Positions 1 to 9,354 of a DNA stretch of 64,000 nucleotides are shown here, in pieces. The notes below the pieces were generated by a model. The model ran no database searches. It was not told the origin of the DNA and was given only the letters and a program-made list of their open reading frames with translations. The stretch covers positions 118,713-182,712 of the forward strand of contig NZ_JARZHH010000016.1 in NCBI RefSeq assembly GCF_029946515.1. Direction: 5' to 3'. The position numbers were made by a program, and so were the translations under genes. Numbering within the stretch: the first letter of the stretch is position 1; each line of letters begins with the position of its first letter. This DNA is from Polyangium sp. 6x1 (GTDB taxonomy: Bacteria; Myxococcota_A; Polyangia; Polyangiales; Polyangiaceae).

Positions 1-15
1 GGACGCCGCGGCTGC

Positions 16-1227
16 ATGGTAGCGTCGCAGCCCACTCCCGTGACATCGAGCATGCTACGCCCCACGCCTTTCTACCGCAGCAAGCGGAAGCTCACCGTCG
101 GCCTCTCCGCTTTTGCCCTCGCGCTCGTCGCCGTGCCCGCGCTCGCCTTCGGCCAGGCGCCGCCGAGCAAGGGGACCGACATGGAGTACGACCCCGATGC
201 GAAGCCGCCGCCGCCGGCCGAGCCCCCGCCGCTCCCGCCCACGCAAGAGGGCGACTGGGGCGTCGGCGGTTCGGAGGAAGAAGGCAAATTCGCGCCCTCT
301 GGCAAGACCGGAGCGGCGAAGCGGGAAGAGGACGAGAAGGCCGAGGAGGCGAAGGCCGAGGACTACCGCGCGCTGCCGCCGCGCGAGGTCGGCGTCGACA
401 TGGTCATCGGCTTCGGGGAGATCCGCGATGTCCTCAGCGATACGAATCCCACCGACGTCACCGTCGTCTCGTTCGTCCCCTACTTCTTCTGGCGTCTGAA
501 CGAGACGTGGGCGATCGGCGCGCGCGTGCCCTTCGCGACGGGCAGCATCGACGGTCCGATCGAGAACCCGGTCGACTCGTTCGCGCTCGGCAACATCGAG
601 GCGAGCGTGCACGCGCGCTTCAAGCTGAAGCGGCGCATGACGCTTCCCGTGAGCCTCGCGATCGCCGTGCCCTCGGCGCAGGGCGACATGTTCCCCGAGC
701 AGGACGCCGCGGGCGCGAGGCCGCAGGCGCTCGTGAACCAGGCCGTCGCCGGCGCGCGTGGCTGGGAGGAGCAAGCGCCCTACACGCCGAACCGCCTCGG
801 CGCCACGCCGAGCGTCGGCTTCGCCTACGACACGCGCCTCTTGCACTTCGCGGCGAGCACGAAGTTCGAGCTCATGATCAAGACGGGCGGCGGCGCGCCC
901 GAGAGCGACGCCGCCGGCACGTTGCACTCGCCCGCGTACAACTGGGTGACGGGCGCTTCGTTCTTCTACGACTTCCTCGACGGCATGGTCTCGCCGGGCC
1001 TGCGCGCGTGGCTCGCGGTCTCGCAGCAGCCGGTCACCAAGGGCACGAGCGACTACTCCGGCGCGCAGTTCGTGATCGAGCCCGACGTGAACAGCACGAT
1101 CCCCGTCGGCAAGTCGCTCGCCGTGCGCGCCGGGCTCGGCTTCCTCGTCCCGCTCGGCGGTCCGATCGGCGGCTCGAACAGCGCGACCATCAATGGATTC
1201 CGTGTTCGCGCCGGCCTCGCGTTCTGA
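16..1227 (+). CDS. Putative outer-membrane beta-barrel protein
   Basis: A 403-residue frame with a signal peptide: a basic stretch around RSKRK is followed by a hydrophobic run ending near ALAFGQA. After it comes a proline- and charge-rich linker (about residues 48-110), then a long domain of alternating polar and hydrophobic residues ending in phenylalanine, as expected of an outer-membrane barrel. I do not recognise a specific family. The ATG at 16 gives a long pre-signal segment; the in-frame ATG at 52 (MLRPTPFY) gives a more normal signal peptide and may be the true start. It is monocistronic as far as the window shows. The beta-barrel call is inference from composition and the C-terminal aromatic residue. 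Confidence 0.6.
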   Translation: MVASQPTPVTSSMLRPTPFYRSKRKLTVGLSAFALALVAVPALAFGQAPPSKGTDMEYDPDAKPPPPAEPPPLPPTQEGDWGVGGSEEEGKFAPSGKTGAAKREEDEKAEEAKAEDYRALPPREVGVDMVIGFGEIRDVLSDTNPTDVTVVSFVPYFFWRLNETWAIGARVPFATGSIDGPIENPVDSFALGNIEASVHARFKLKRRMTLPVSLAIAVPSAQGDMFPEQDAAGARPQALVNQAVAGARGWEEQAPYTPNRLGATPSVGFAYDTRLLHFAASTKFELMIKTGGGAPESDAAGTLHSPAYNWVTGASFFYDFLDGMVSPGLRAWLAVSQQPVTKGTSDYSGAQFVIEPDVNSTIPVGKSLAVRAGLGFLVPLGGPIGGSNSATINGFRVRAGLAF

Positions 1228-1434
1228 CTTCCGGGACAAACCCGGAGAGCTCCCCGGAAGAGGCCGCTCACCGAGTCTGTAAGTCTCGGAAATCAGAAGA
1301 TAAAACATCATCGTCCACGCTGGCGGACAACCTCCTCGCAGCTATCGTCCTTCGCCCCGGCTGCAAACCACCGGCCGCTGCGACCGTTTTGGTCAGCTGC
1401 GCGACGGATGTGCCGGGCGACGAGGTGCGACGCG

Positions 1435-3219
1435 ATGGGATGGCTCTCGAGATTCGAAAAGCGGCTGGGGCGTGTGGTCGGTCCGGTGGTCGTTCTGATC
1501 ATCGCGGTGACGATCGGTGCCCTCGTCTACTCGCTGCGAGGACCGCGCGAAGGGACGATTTCCTACACCGAGCTCACGCAAATCACGGGATCGCAAGCGG
1601 TCTCCGAGGTGCGCGTGGAGGGGGAACGCTTCTCGATCCGAGGCACGGACGGTTCGCTTCGGGTGGGCATCGTCGGTGACGAGGAGGCGCGTCACGCGCT
1701 CGTCGACAAGTTCGCGGCCGCGGGCGTCGCGGTCGAGTACGGCTCGCGCGAGGGCTCGACGGGCGCGCGCGCGGCGACGGCGCTCGCGCCGATCGCAGTG
1801 ATGCTCGCGCTCGGCGCCGTCGGCATCGGGATGCACCGCAGGAAGAGCCGTGCGCACTTCTCGGAGGGACAGGCGCCGGGCGTCGGCAAGGTCCGCTTCA
1901 CGGACGTCGCCGGCATGGACGAGGTGAAGGAGGCGCTCGCCGAGACGGTGGAGTTCCTCAAGAACCCCGAGCGCTTCGGGCGTCTCGGCGGGCGCGCGCC
2001 GCGCGGCGTACTGCTCACCGGTGAGCCCGGCACGGGCAAGACGCTCCTCGCACGCGCGGTCGCGACCGAGGCCGGCGTGCCCTTCCTCTCCGCGTCGGGA
2101 TCGAGCTTCCAGGAGATGTTCGTCGGCGTGGGCGCCTCCCGCGTGCGCAACCTCTTCGCCGAGGCGCGCCGCGTCTCGCCCTGCATCGTGTTCATCGACG
2201 AGATCGACGCCGTCGGCCGCTCACGCGGTCGTGGGGGCGACTCGGCGTCGGCTGATCACGATCAGACCTTGAACCAGCTCCTCGTCGAGATGGACGGCTT
2301 CGATCACACGACGGGCATCGTCGTCATGGCCTCGACGAACCGCGTCGACGTGCTCGATCCTGCGCTGCTCCGCCCCGGCCGCTTCGACCGTCAGGTCGTG
2401 GTGCCGCTGCCGGATCTGCGCGGCCGTCGGGAGATCCTCGAAGTGCACGCGCGGCCGATCGCGCTGAAAGAGGACATCGACCTCGCGCACGTGGCGAAGG
2501 TGACGCCGGGCTTCTCCGGCGCGGAGCTCGCGAACCTCTTGAACGAGGCCGCGATCCTCGCGGCGCGCAGCGGGGCGGACAAGGTCGACTTCGAGCACAT
2601 CGACAAGGCGCGGGATCGCGTGCTCATGGGCGAGGAGCGCAAGAGCCTCGTGATGGACGCGGAGGAGCGACGCGCGACGGCGATCCACGAGGCCGGGCAC
2701 GTGACGGTGGCGCTCGCGGCGAAGCACGCCGATCCGGTGCACAAGGTGTCGATCCTCCCGCGCGGCCGCGCGCTCGGCGTGACGCAGGCGCTGCCCGAGC
2801 GGGATCGGCTGCTCTACACGAAGGAGTACCTCGAGGATCAGATCTGCATGCTGATGGGCGGGCGCGCCGCAGAGATGGTCGTGCTCGGCACGATGACCGC
2901 GGGGGCGGCGGACGACATCCAGCGCGCCGCGTCGCTCGCGCGGAAGATGGTGGCCGAGCTCGGCATGAGTGAGCTCGGGCCGATCAACGTGACGGATCAT
3001 CCGGGCCACGTGACGCACAGCGAGCACCTGCACGCGCGGGTCGACGAGGTCGCGCGCAAGCTCGTCGAGCATCAGCTCGAGCGCGCCTGCCGCATCGTCC
3101 GCGAGACGCGCGACGGCGTCCTCCTCCTCTCCGAGCGGCTGCTCGAAGAAGACACGCTCGTCGGCGACGCGATCGTCGCGTGCTTCGCGAAGCACGAGGA
3201 GCTCGCAGCGGCAGGCTGA
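1435..3219 (+). CDS. ftsH: FtsH-like membrane AAA+ zinc metalloprotease
   Basis: Membrane-anchored ATP-dependent protease that extracts and degrades membrane and unfolded proteins. Counting from the ATG at 1435 (594 aa), a transmembrane segment lies at about residues 14-33, a short periplasmic domain follows, and a second membrane segment at about 114-133. The AAA module has Walker A GEPGTGKT (196-203), the pore motif FVGVG, Walker B with FIDEID (252-258) and an arginine-finger region with RPGRFDR. The protease domain has HEAGH (418-422), with an Asp in GAADD (about 493) as likely third zinc ligand. An upstream ATG at 1408 adds nine unlikely residues. It is slightly shorter than typical FtsH (about 640 aa) and lacks the long acidic tail, so it may be a paralogue rather than the housekeeping copy. 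A four-hairpin repeat begins just after the stop codon. Confidence 0.93.
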   Translation: MGWLSRFEKRLGRVVGPVVVLIIAVTIGALVYSLRGPREGTISYTELTQITGSQAVSEVRVEGERFSIRGTDGSLRVGIVGDEEARHALVDKFAAAGVAVEYGSREGSTGARAATALAPIAVMLALGAVGIGMHRRKSRAHFSEGQAPGVGKVRFTDVAGMDEVKEALAETVEFLKNPERFGRLGGRAPRGVLLTGEPGTGKTLLARAVATEAGVPFLSASGSSFQEMFVGVGASRVRNLFAEARRVSPCIVFIDEIDAVGRSRGRGGDSASADHDQTLNQLLVEMDGFDHTTGIVVMASTNRVDVLDPALLRPGRFDRQVVVPLPDLRGRREILEVHARPIALKEDIDLAHVAKVTPGFSGAELANLLNEAAILAARSGADKVDFEHIDKARDRVLMGEERKSLVMDAEERRATAIHEAGHVTVALAAKHADPVHKVSILPRGRALGVTQALPERDRLLYTKEYLEDQICMLMGGRAAEMVVLGTMTAGAADDIQRAASLARKMVAELGMSELGPINVTDHPGHVTHSEHLHARVDEVARKLVEHQLERACRIVRETRDGVLLLSERLLEEDTLVGDAIVACFAKHEELAAAG

Positions 3220-3223
3220 GCGG

Positions 3224-3330
3224 AGCGGGGCGTCGCCCCGCACCCCAGAAGGGGGCTGTCCGCCCCCTTCACCCCGGACCAAGCGCGGCCTGGACCGAAA
3301 ACGACAGCGCGCATCGCGCGCTGTCGACCC
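3224..3330 (+). repeat. Four-hairpin repeat, copy A
   Basis: Hairpins: CGGGGC/GCCCCG (3226-3240), a 9-bp stem around loop TGTCC (3248-3270), an imperfect CCAAGC/GCCTGG stem (about 3279-3294) and an 11-bp stem CGACAGCGCGC with loop ATC (3302-3326). It starts 6 nt after the ftsH stop and points in the same direction. The fourth stem has a different sequence from other copies but is still perfectly paired. Confidence 0.8.
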
Positions 3331-3365
3331 GAGAAGGGCAAGTCGGCGATCTCGACGGTGGGTAA

Positions 3366-3392
3366 CGGCGACGCGGGGATCCCGAGTCGCCG
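3366..3392. terminator. Possible bidirectional terminator between convergent genes
   Basis: CGGCGAC pairs with GTCGCCG around an internal GGGATCCC palindrome, followed on + by GTTTCT. It lies between the convergent ftsH (+) and kinase (-) genes. The T tract is short, so this is a structural inference only. Confidence 0.4.
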
Positions 3393-3468
3393 TTTCTGCT
3401 GGCTCGAACGGGTGCTCCCCGAGTGTCCTTCGCCCCGTCCGCGATGCGCCCCTCGGTGTGGGGCTTGT

Positions 3469-6400
3469 CTACGGTTTGCTTGGTTGCGGCGACGCCGGAT
3501 CGACGGGCGGCGGCGTCGAGAGCGGGCTCCGCGTGGAGAGCGCGCGCATCCACGCCGCAATCGTCTCACTCGCGGGCGCGGGCCAGCCCATGCGGCTGAA
3601 CCTGCGCAGGAGCTCGGGCGTGTGATCCCCGGTGCGGCTCGGGTCCTGGTACGTCTTCCGCGCGAGATCGAGCTCGTTCGCGGCGTCCTGGAACCGGCCC
3701 TCGTGGTACGCGAGCCACGCCCGCGTGAGCGCGAGGTGCTGCTTCGGCTCGGCCTCGGCGAGCCCCGTGGCCTCGCACTCGGCGAGCGCCGCGCGCGCGA
3801 CCTCCGCTTGCCCACGCTCGAGCGCGATCTGCGCGACGATGATCTTGATCTCGACCTGCCCCCACGGATCGGCGAGCCGATCGAAGAGCGCCGTCGCGGC
3901 GCGCGCGTGCGCGTCCGCCATGTCGAGCTGACCTGCGTCGAACGCCGTCATCGCGAGCAGGCGCTCGCAGGCGCCCTCGCCGCGCGGGTTGCCGAGGTCG
4001 CGGAAGCTCCGGCGCGACAGGAGCGCCACCCGCCGCGCTTCTTCGAGCCGACCTTCGCGATGATCCGAGTGCGCGAGCGTCACGTCGCACTGGGCCATGC
4101 CGAGGCGATACCCGATCGCGTCGAACTCGGCGCGCGCCGTGCGCAGGAGCGCGCGCGCCTTCTCGGGCGAGCCGCCGGCCTGCTCGACGAAGCTGTGCAG
4201 CACGAGGCACTGCGCGTGGCCGAGCCGATCTCCGACGGCCTGGAACTTCGGCCCTGCGCTCTCGAGGATGCGGGCCGCGTCGAGGTGCGCGCCGAGCAGG
4301 AAGTCGATCTCCCCGAGGATCACCTCGCAGAGCGCTTGCCCGTGCGTGTCGCCGAGCGACCGGAACATGTCGAGCGCCTTCGCCACGAGCTTGCGACCCT
4401 CGGCGGGCGCGGCGAGATCACTGGCGACGTGACCGAGGAGCCGGAGGCACGCGGCCTCGCTCTCGGGATCACCAGCCTCGTGAAAGAGCCTGCGCGCCTC
4501 TTCGGCCTCGCGCCGGCAGTCTTCGAGCCGGCCCGCATGCCGCAGCGCCTCGGCACGCCACCTGCGATGCCTCGCGAGCGGCAGGCCTTCGAGCCGGCCG
4601 TCGAAGAGCGACAGATCGCGGAGCGTCGCCTGCACGTCGCGCTTGCGACCCCACGACTCGGCGATCGACCGGTGCAGGAGCTCTGCGGCGACGTTCACGT
4701 CGCCCGCGCGGAGGAGGTTCATCACGCGGTGACGCACGATGCGCCGGCTGCTCGCGTCGGGGTGATGGGCGAGCGCGTTCGCGGCGGCGCGCAGCACCGC
4801 GGCCGCGTCCGGCTGCGCGAAGAGCTGTCCGAGCAGGTGCTCTTGCAGGAGCGCGTGCGGCCACCGCAGCCGTTCTTCACCCGAGGCGAGCAGGATCTGC
4901 GCGCGCTTCATCGCGGCCACCGCGCGCTCTGCATCTACGCCGAGCGCCCCGAGCTCGAGCCGCAGCACGTCCTCGCGGATGTCGCCGCCGAGCGCCGCCG
5001 CCGCGCGCGCGCCGCGCCGGAGATCCTCGGGGATCGCGCGCAGCCGCTCCTCCCAGAGCTCGGCCGTCGTAGCGGCTCGCATCGCGAGCTTCGCTTCGGG
5101 CACCACGTACCGTCCGTCGCGCAGCTCGATGTGCCCGCCCGTCGCCCACGCATGAACGATCTGCAACGCGAAGAGCGGGTTGCCCTTGCTGCGTTGCGCC
5201 GCCTCGACCACGGCGGCCTCGTCGAGCGGTAACGTCTCGCGCAGGAGCGCGTGCGTCTGCGTGGGGTCGAGCGGCTCGAGCGTCAGGCGATCGCCGCCGA
5301 GCTCGCGCAGGAGCCACTCGACCCACTCGCGCGCGACCGGGTCCGTCATGATCGCCTCGTCGCGCACCGTGCCCACGATGAGCAGCCGCAGGCCCGGCGT
5401 CTCGCGGTGCAGCCGCGCCATGCCCTCGAACGTCGTCGGCGAGCCGTGATGCAGATCGTCGAGCATCAAGAGGAGCGGGCGGTTCTTCGCGATCTTCTGC
5501 AGCGCGTACTGCATCACGCGCCAGCGCGTCTCCGACGAGAGCGCGAAGCGTTTGCCCGTCGGGCCGATCGCGTCGCCTTGCGACGAGGGCCGGATCCACT
5601 CCGCCGTCGCCGCGACCCACATCTTGCCGTCGTCGTCGTCGGCCGCGACCTCCCACTGGTTCAGGAGGACCTTCTCGATGACGTCGCGCCCTTCACGCTC
5701 CAGCCGGTAGTGCTGCACGATCGCGCCGACCACGCCGTCGAGCGGCGCGGCGATCTTCCGGTACCTCGCGCGGAGCGGCACCATCAGGCCACGCTCGTGC
5801 ACCTCCTCGCAGAACCACTCCGCGAGGCGCGACTTGCCCACGCCTGCTTCGCCCGAGAGGAGCAAGAAGCGGTGCTCCGCGCTCTCCGACGTGGCGATCT
5901 GGTTCGCCACGTCGAGCAGGCGCGAACGCTCCGCCGCGCGTGCAACAAAGGGGCTCGGACGCAGGCCGAGCAGGCCCGTCGTGGTCACTTGCGAGTCGAG
6001 GTAGGTGCTCTCGAGGAGCAGCGGCGAGTCGCGCAGCGGCATGGACATCGGCGGCGCGGCCGAGGGCCTCGGCGTCGCCGTCGGATCTCCGCTGCGCGGC
6101 CGCATCCGCCAGAGGAGCGTGCGCGCGTCGGCCGCGAACTCGAAGCGCTGCCACGGCCGCTTGTTCATCAGGCGCCGCACGAGCGGCACGATGTCCGGCG
6201 GGATCCCCGGACGGAGCGGCACATCCGGAAGCGGCGCGCTCTTGTGCTTGGCGAGCAGCTCCTCGTCCGTGCCCTCGTACGGCTCGCGGTTCGCGAGCAT
6301 CGTGAACAGGACGCAGCCGAGCGAGTAGAGGTCCGTCGACGGACCCACGTGCGGCGCGGCATAACGGATCTGCTCCGGCGCCATCCACCCCGGCGTGCCT

Positions 6401-6990
6401 GCGCCCCAGCGGATCGTCGGCTTCGATGCGGGCGAGCCGTCGAGCCTGTGGTCGACGCGATCCTGCATGAGCCACGCGAGCCCGAGATCGAGCACGTGCA
6501 CCGTCGGCGGCTCCGTGTCGTCGTGCGGGATGTCGACGAGGATGTTCGAGGGCTTGAGATCCCCGTGGATGACGCCGCGCGCGTGCGCGTGCGCCAGCGC
6601 CGCGAGCACGTCGTCGGTGATCTTCCAGATGAGAGGCCACGGCAGGCCGCCCTCCTCTTGCGCGAGGTAGAGCCACTCGTGCAGCGAGCGACCCGGAACG
6701 GCGTCCATCACGAGGAACGGCGTCCCATCGGCGAGCGCGCCGAAGTCGCGCGCACGTACGATGCACGGGTGCGCGAGCGCCGCGAGCGCGCGCGCCTCCT
6801 CGTGGAACCACCACGCTTCCTCGGCGCGTGGTCGCGCCCCTGGTCGGCTCAGGACCTTCACGGCCACGCGGTCGTCAGCCACGAGATCGCGGCAGAGGTA
6901 CACGACCCCCATGCCGCCACGCCCGAGCTCCCGCCGTACCTGGTAACGTCCGGCCAGAATCTTGCCGATCGTGCCGGTTTGCTCGCTCAT
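3469..6990 (-). CDS. Serine/threonine protein kinase with AAA ATPase and TPR regions
   Basis: A 1173-residue regulator starting at MSEQTG (an in-frame codon 45 nt upstream is less likely). The N-terminal Hanks-type kinase domain (about 14-290) has a glycine loop GRGGMG (23-28), the ATP-binding Lys45, HGDLKPSN (142-149) and DLG (168-170). HGD and DLG replace the usual HRD and DFG, but the catalytic Asp144 and metal-binding Asp168 remain. An AAA-type ATPase module follows with Walker A GEAGVGKS (380-387) and a Walker B-like LLLMLDD. The C-terminal half is alpha-helical and rich in TPR-like repeats. This kinase-ATPase-TPR layout is common in myxobacteria and suits a signalling hub whose output is set by protein contacts. 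It is transcribed divergently from the moa operon, with only about 107 nt between them. No substrate can be named. Confidence 0.9.
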   Translation of the reverse strand: MSEQTGTIGKILAGRYQVRRELGRGGMGVVYLCRDLVADDRVAVKVLSRPGARPRAEEAWWFHEEARALAALAHPCIVRARDFGALADGTPFLVMDAVPGRSLHEWLYLAQEEGGLPWPLIWKITDDVLAALAHAHARGVIHGDLKPSNILVDIPHDDTEPPTVHVLDLGLAWLMQDRVDHRLDGSPASKPTIRWGAGTPGWMAPEQIRYAAPHVGPSTDLYSLGCVLFTMLANREPYEGTDEELLAKHKSAPLPDVPLRPGIPPDIVPLVRRLMNKRPWQRFEFAADARTLLWRMRPRSGDPTATPRPSAAPPMSMPLRDSPLLLESTYLDSQVTTTGLLGLRPSPFVARAAERSRLLDVANQIATSESAEHRFLLLSGEAGVGKSRLAEWFCEEVHERGLMVPLRARYRKIAAPLDGVVGAIVQHYRLEREGRDVIEKVLLNQWEVAADDDDGKMWVAATAEWIRPSSQGDAIGPTGKRFALSSETRWRVMQYALQKIAKNRPLLLMLDDLHHGSPTTFEGMARLHRETPGLRLLIVGTVRDEAIMTDPVAREWVEWLLRELGGDRLTLEPLDPTQTHALLRETLPLDEAAVVEAAQRSKGNPLFALQIVHAWATGGHIELRDGRYVVPEAKLAMRAATTAELWEERLRAIPEDLRRGARAAAALGGDIREDVLRLELGALGVDAERAVAAMKRAQILLASGEERLRWPHALLQEHLLGQLFAQPDAAAVLRAAANALAHHPDASSRRIVRHRVMNLLRAGDVNVAAELLHRSIAESWGRKRDVQATLRDLSLFDGRLEGLPLARHRRWRAEALRHAGRLEDCRREAEEARRLFHEAGDPESEAACLRLLGHVASDLAAPAEGRKLVAKALDMFRSLGDTHGQALCEVILGEIDFLLGAHLDAARILESAGPKFQAVGDRLGHAQCLVLHSFVEQAGGSPEKARALLRTARAEFDAIGYRLGMAQCDVTLAHSDHREGRLEEARRVALLSRRSFRDLGNPRGEGACERLLAMTAFDAGQLDMADAHARAATALFDRLADPWGQVEIKIIVAQIALERGQAEVARAALAECEATGLAEAEPKQHLALTRAWLAYHEGRFQDAANELDLARKTYQDPSRTGDHTPELLRRFSRMGWPAPASETIAAWMRALSTRSPLSTPPPVDPASPQPSKP

Positions 6991-7097
6991 CGGACGGGCG
7001 ACTATATCGCGCCCCCGGCCGCTCGGCACAGCCACGCGTCGGCCTGTTTTGGGCCCGGATCTGTCAAGTTCGATCCAACAATGCTACGTTACGGAAC

Positions 7098-7349
7098 ATG
7101 TCGAACACGGTGAGGCTGCTCGCGTTCGCGGGGGCGCGGGACGTGCTCGGTGCTTCGGAGCTCGCCTTTCCGCTTGAAGCGCCGTGCACCGCGGAGGAGC
7201 TTCTTCACCACGTTTGCAGCCGATTTCCCGCGCTCGTACCGTACCGGCGATCGATTCGCGTCGCGGTCAACGGCGCGTATGCGGGCCCCGACGAGGAGGT
7301 CCGCTCGGGGGACGAGGTTGCGTTGATCCCGCCCGTCGCGGGAGGGTGA
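7098..7349 (+). CDS. moaD: Molybdopterin synthase small subunit MoaD
   Basis: An 83-residue ubiquitin-like sulfur carrier. Its C-terminal Gly-Gly (PPVAGG) is the thiocarboxylated tail that donates sulfur to precursor Z inside the MoaE complex. The beta-grasp pattern, with NGAYAGPDEEVRSGDEVALI before the tail, is typical. The ATG at 7098 gives the normal family length; longer upstream extensions are not plausible. The stop is 4 nt before the moaA start, and a GGAGGG just before the stop can serve as moaA ribosome binding site. First gene of moaD-moaA-moaC-moaE. Confidence 0.93.
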   Translation: MSNTVRLLAFAGARDVLGASELAFPLEAPCTAEELLHHVCSRFPALVPYRRSIRVAVNGAYAGPDEEVRSGDEVALIPPVAGG

Positions 7350-7353
7350 GGCG

Positions 7354-8403
7354 ATGGGGGTGACGAACGATCCGGCAGCCGAGAGGCGGCGATCCTTGCC
7401 GGTGCTCGGCGCGCGCGCGCTCGTGCCGACGCGCGTCTCGGCCGGCCCGCCGCCGCGCAGCGTGCGCGTCTCCGTGACCGATCGGTGCGACTTCGCCTGC
7501 ACGTACTGCCGGCCCTCGCGGAACGACGGCTACGCGGACGGGCGCCTGATGACGCCGGCGTGGAGGACGATGTTCGAGGCGCTGCGCCGCGCGGGCGTGC
7601 GGCGCGTGCGACTCACGGGCGGCGAGCCCCTCGTGCATCCCGAGATCGTCCCGATCGTCGCGCACCTCTCCTCGCTCGGTTTCGAGGATCTCGCGCTCAC
7701 CACGAACGCCTCGCAGCTCGCGCGCCTCGCGCGTCCGCTGCGCGACGCGGGCCTGCATCGCGTGAACGTCTCGATCGACACGCTCGACCCCGTGCGCTTC
7801 CGCGAGGTCACGCGCGGCGGGGATCTCGACGCCGTCCTCGCGGGCATCGACGCTGCGATCGAAGCGGGGTTTTCCCCCATCAAGCTGAACACCGTCGTCC
7901 TGCGCGGCGTGAACGACGACGAGCTCGAGCGCATCCTGCTCTGGGCCTGGGAAAAGCGCCTCTTGCCGCGGTTCCTCGAGGTCATGCCAATCGCCGAGGG
8001 GGCGAAGCTCGTCGCGGAGCACCTCGTCACCGCGGCCGAGATGCGCCGTACGCTCGCCGCGCACCTCCTCGCCGAGGAGGCCGTCACCGATCCGGGCCTC
8101 GGGCCCGCGAAGTACGTGCGCGCCCGCCACGATCCGGCGCTCCGCGTCGGGTTCATCACGGGCACGAGCGACACGTTCTGCGAGACCTGTGATCGCCTGC
8201 GTGTCTCGTCGACGGGCGTCCTGCGTCCTTGCCTCGCCACGGACGACGGCGTGGATGCATCGTCGCCTGCGCGCGCGGGCGACGCGGCGGCGATCGTCGA
8301 GCAGATCGGGCTCGCCTGGTCGATGAAGCCCGACGGCACGATCTGGAAGGGCTGCACCGAGGAGACCGCCGCGGGCGTGTCCATGCGCGCGATCGGCGGG
8401 TAG
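7354..8403 (+). CDS. moaA: GTP 3',8-cyclase MoaA
   Basis: Radical SAM enzyme that, with MoaC, converts GTP to cyclic pyranopterin monophosphate in molybdenum cofactor synthesis. The N-terminal radical SAM cluster motif is C45-x3-C49-x2-C52 (CDFACTYC), followed by the SAM-binding GGEPL. The C-terminal second cluster motif is CETCDRLR followed by RPC (CxxC-x13-C). The protein ends in Gly-Gly (RAIGG), the conserved tail needed for MoaA activity. Its 349 residues match the family. The start is an ATG 8 nt downstream of GGAGGG. About 25 N-terminal residues before the core are variable. Confidence 0.95.
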   Translation: MGVTNDPAAERRRSLPVLGARALVPTRVSAGPPPRSVRVSVTDRCDFACTYCRPSRNDGYADGRLMTPAWRTMFEALRRAGVRRVRLTGGEPLVHPEIVPIVAHLSSLGFEDLALTTNASQLARLARPLRDAGLHRVNVSIDTLDPVRFREVTRGGDLDAVLAGIDAAIEAGFSPIKLNTVVLRGVNDDELERILLWAWEKRLLPRFLEVMPIAEGAKLVAEHLVTAAEMRRTLAAHLLAEEAVTDPGLGPAKYVRARHDPALRVGFITGTSDTFCETCDRLRVSSTGVLRPCLATDDGVDASSPARAGDAAAIVEQIGLAWSMKPDGTIWKGCTEETAAGVSMRAIGG

Positions 8404-8415
8404 GATGCGGTCGCC

Positions 8416-9354
8416 GTGAACGAAGTATTTTCATTCGAAGCTGAAGAGATCGGGCCCGCGCTGGAGCTCGTCCCCCTCGCCGCGCGACGCGCGCTCGATC
8501 ACGCCGGGCTCCGGCTGCCGCTCGAAGGATGGCGCTCTCTCTCGTTCGAGGATCGAAGGCGGATCACGCGCGCCGGCGCCGAGGCCGTCGTCGACACCGC
8601 GACCGTCCACGAGATCGTGCAGCAAGCCCACCCGCCCGCGCTCCCGATGCCGCTCGCCGCCGATCCGAGCCCGGAGCATCTGCCTGAAGGCCTCGCCGAC
8701 GCCTTGCCGAAAGGCCGAACGATCGACGCGCGGACGTGGGCCGCGCTCTCGGGCCTCGTTCGGTTCGCCCTCGTGCACTGTGTCCGCCGCGCGGCGAAGC
8801 GCAGCGATCCGGCGATCCTCTGGGCCGCGCTCGACGTCCTCGTGCCTCGCGCTCCGGCGGAAGCATCCGACGCGACGAGCCTCTCCTCGCACCTCGGTCC
8901 GCGCGGCGACGTACGGATGGTCGACGTCGCCGAGAAGCAGCCCACGCAGCGGCGCGCGGTCGCCGTCGCGTGCGTGCGCATGCGGCCCGAGACCGCGTCT
9001 CGCCTCGCGCGCGGCGACACGCCGAAGGGCGAGGTGCTCGCGACGGCGCGGATCGCCGGCATCATGGCCGCCAAGCGCACGCCGGAGCTCATCCCGATGT
9101 GCCACGCGATCGCCCTGACGCACGTGGCGATCGCGCTCGACGTCGACGAGGCCGCTGCGCGCGTGACGATCACGGCGAGCGCCGAGGCCACGGATCGCAC
9201 CGGCGTGGAGATGGAAGCGATGGTCGCCGCGTCGGTGGCCGCGTTGACGCTGTACGACATGCTCAAGGGCATCGACCGCGAGATGGTCGTCGAGGACGTG
9301 ATGCTGGTGGAGAAGAGCGGCGGCCGATCGGGCCACTTCCGGAGGTCTTCGTGA
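8416..9354 (+). CDS. moaC: Nitrate-reductase-associated domain fused to MoaC
   Basis: The 312-residue product begins at a GTG. Residues about 159-312 are cyclic pyranopterin monophosphate synthase (MoaC): a MVDVAEKQPTQR entry motif, the KGEV segment with the catalytic Lys, IPMCHAIALTH, and TGVEMEAM followed by the ALTLYDMLKG region with the catalytic Asp. Residues 1-150 are not part of MoaC. They match my memory of the nitrate reductase associated protein family (Nitr_red_assoc): an F-x-F-E start, a VPLAARRALDHAGLRL-like core and a conserved Trp (GLRLPLEGW). That domain is usually a separate protein, often near nitrate assimilation genes, so the fusion is unusual. No nitrate reductase is in the window. 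The stop overlaps the GTG of moaE. Confidence 0.85.
   Translation: MNEVFSFEAEEIGPALELVPLAARRALDHAGLRLPLEGWRSLSFEDRRRITRAGAEAVVDTATVHEIVQQAHPPALPMPLAADPSPEHLPEGLADALPKGRTIDARTWAALSGLVRFALVHCVRRAAKRSDPAILWAALDVLVPRAPAEASDATSLSSHLGPRGDVRMVDVAEKQPTQRRAVAVACVRMRPETASRLARGDTPKGEVLATARIAGIMAAKRTPELIPMCHAIALTHVAIALDVDEAAARVTITASAEATDRTGVEMEAMVAASVAALTLYDMLKGIDREMVVEDVMLVEKSGGRSGHFRRSS

Noticed and set aside
6991..7097. A molybdenum-cofactor riboswitch before moaD
   Set aside because: Only about 107 nt separate the divergent genes, and I see no Moco-motif structure.
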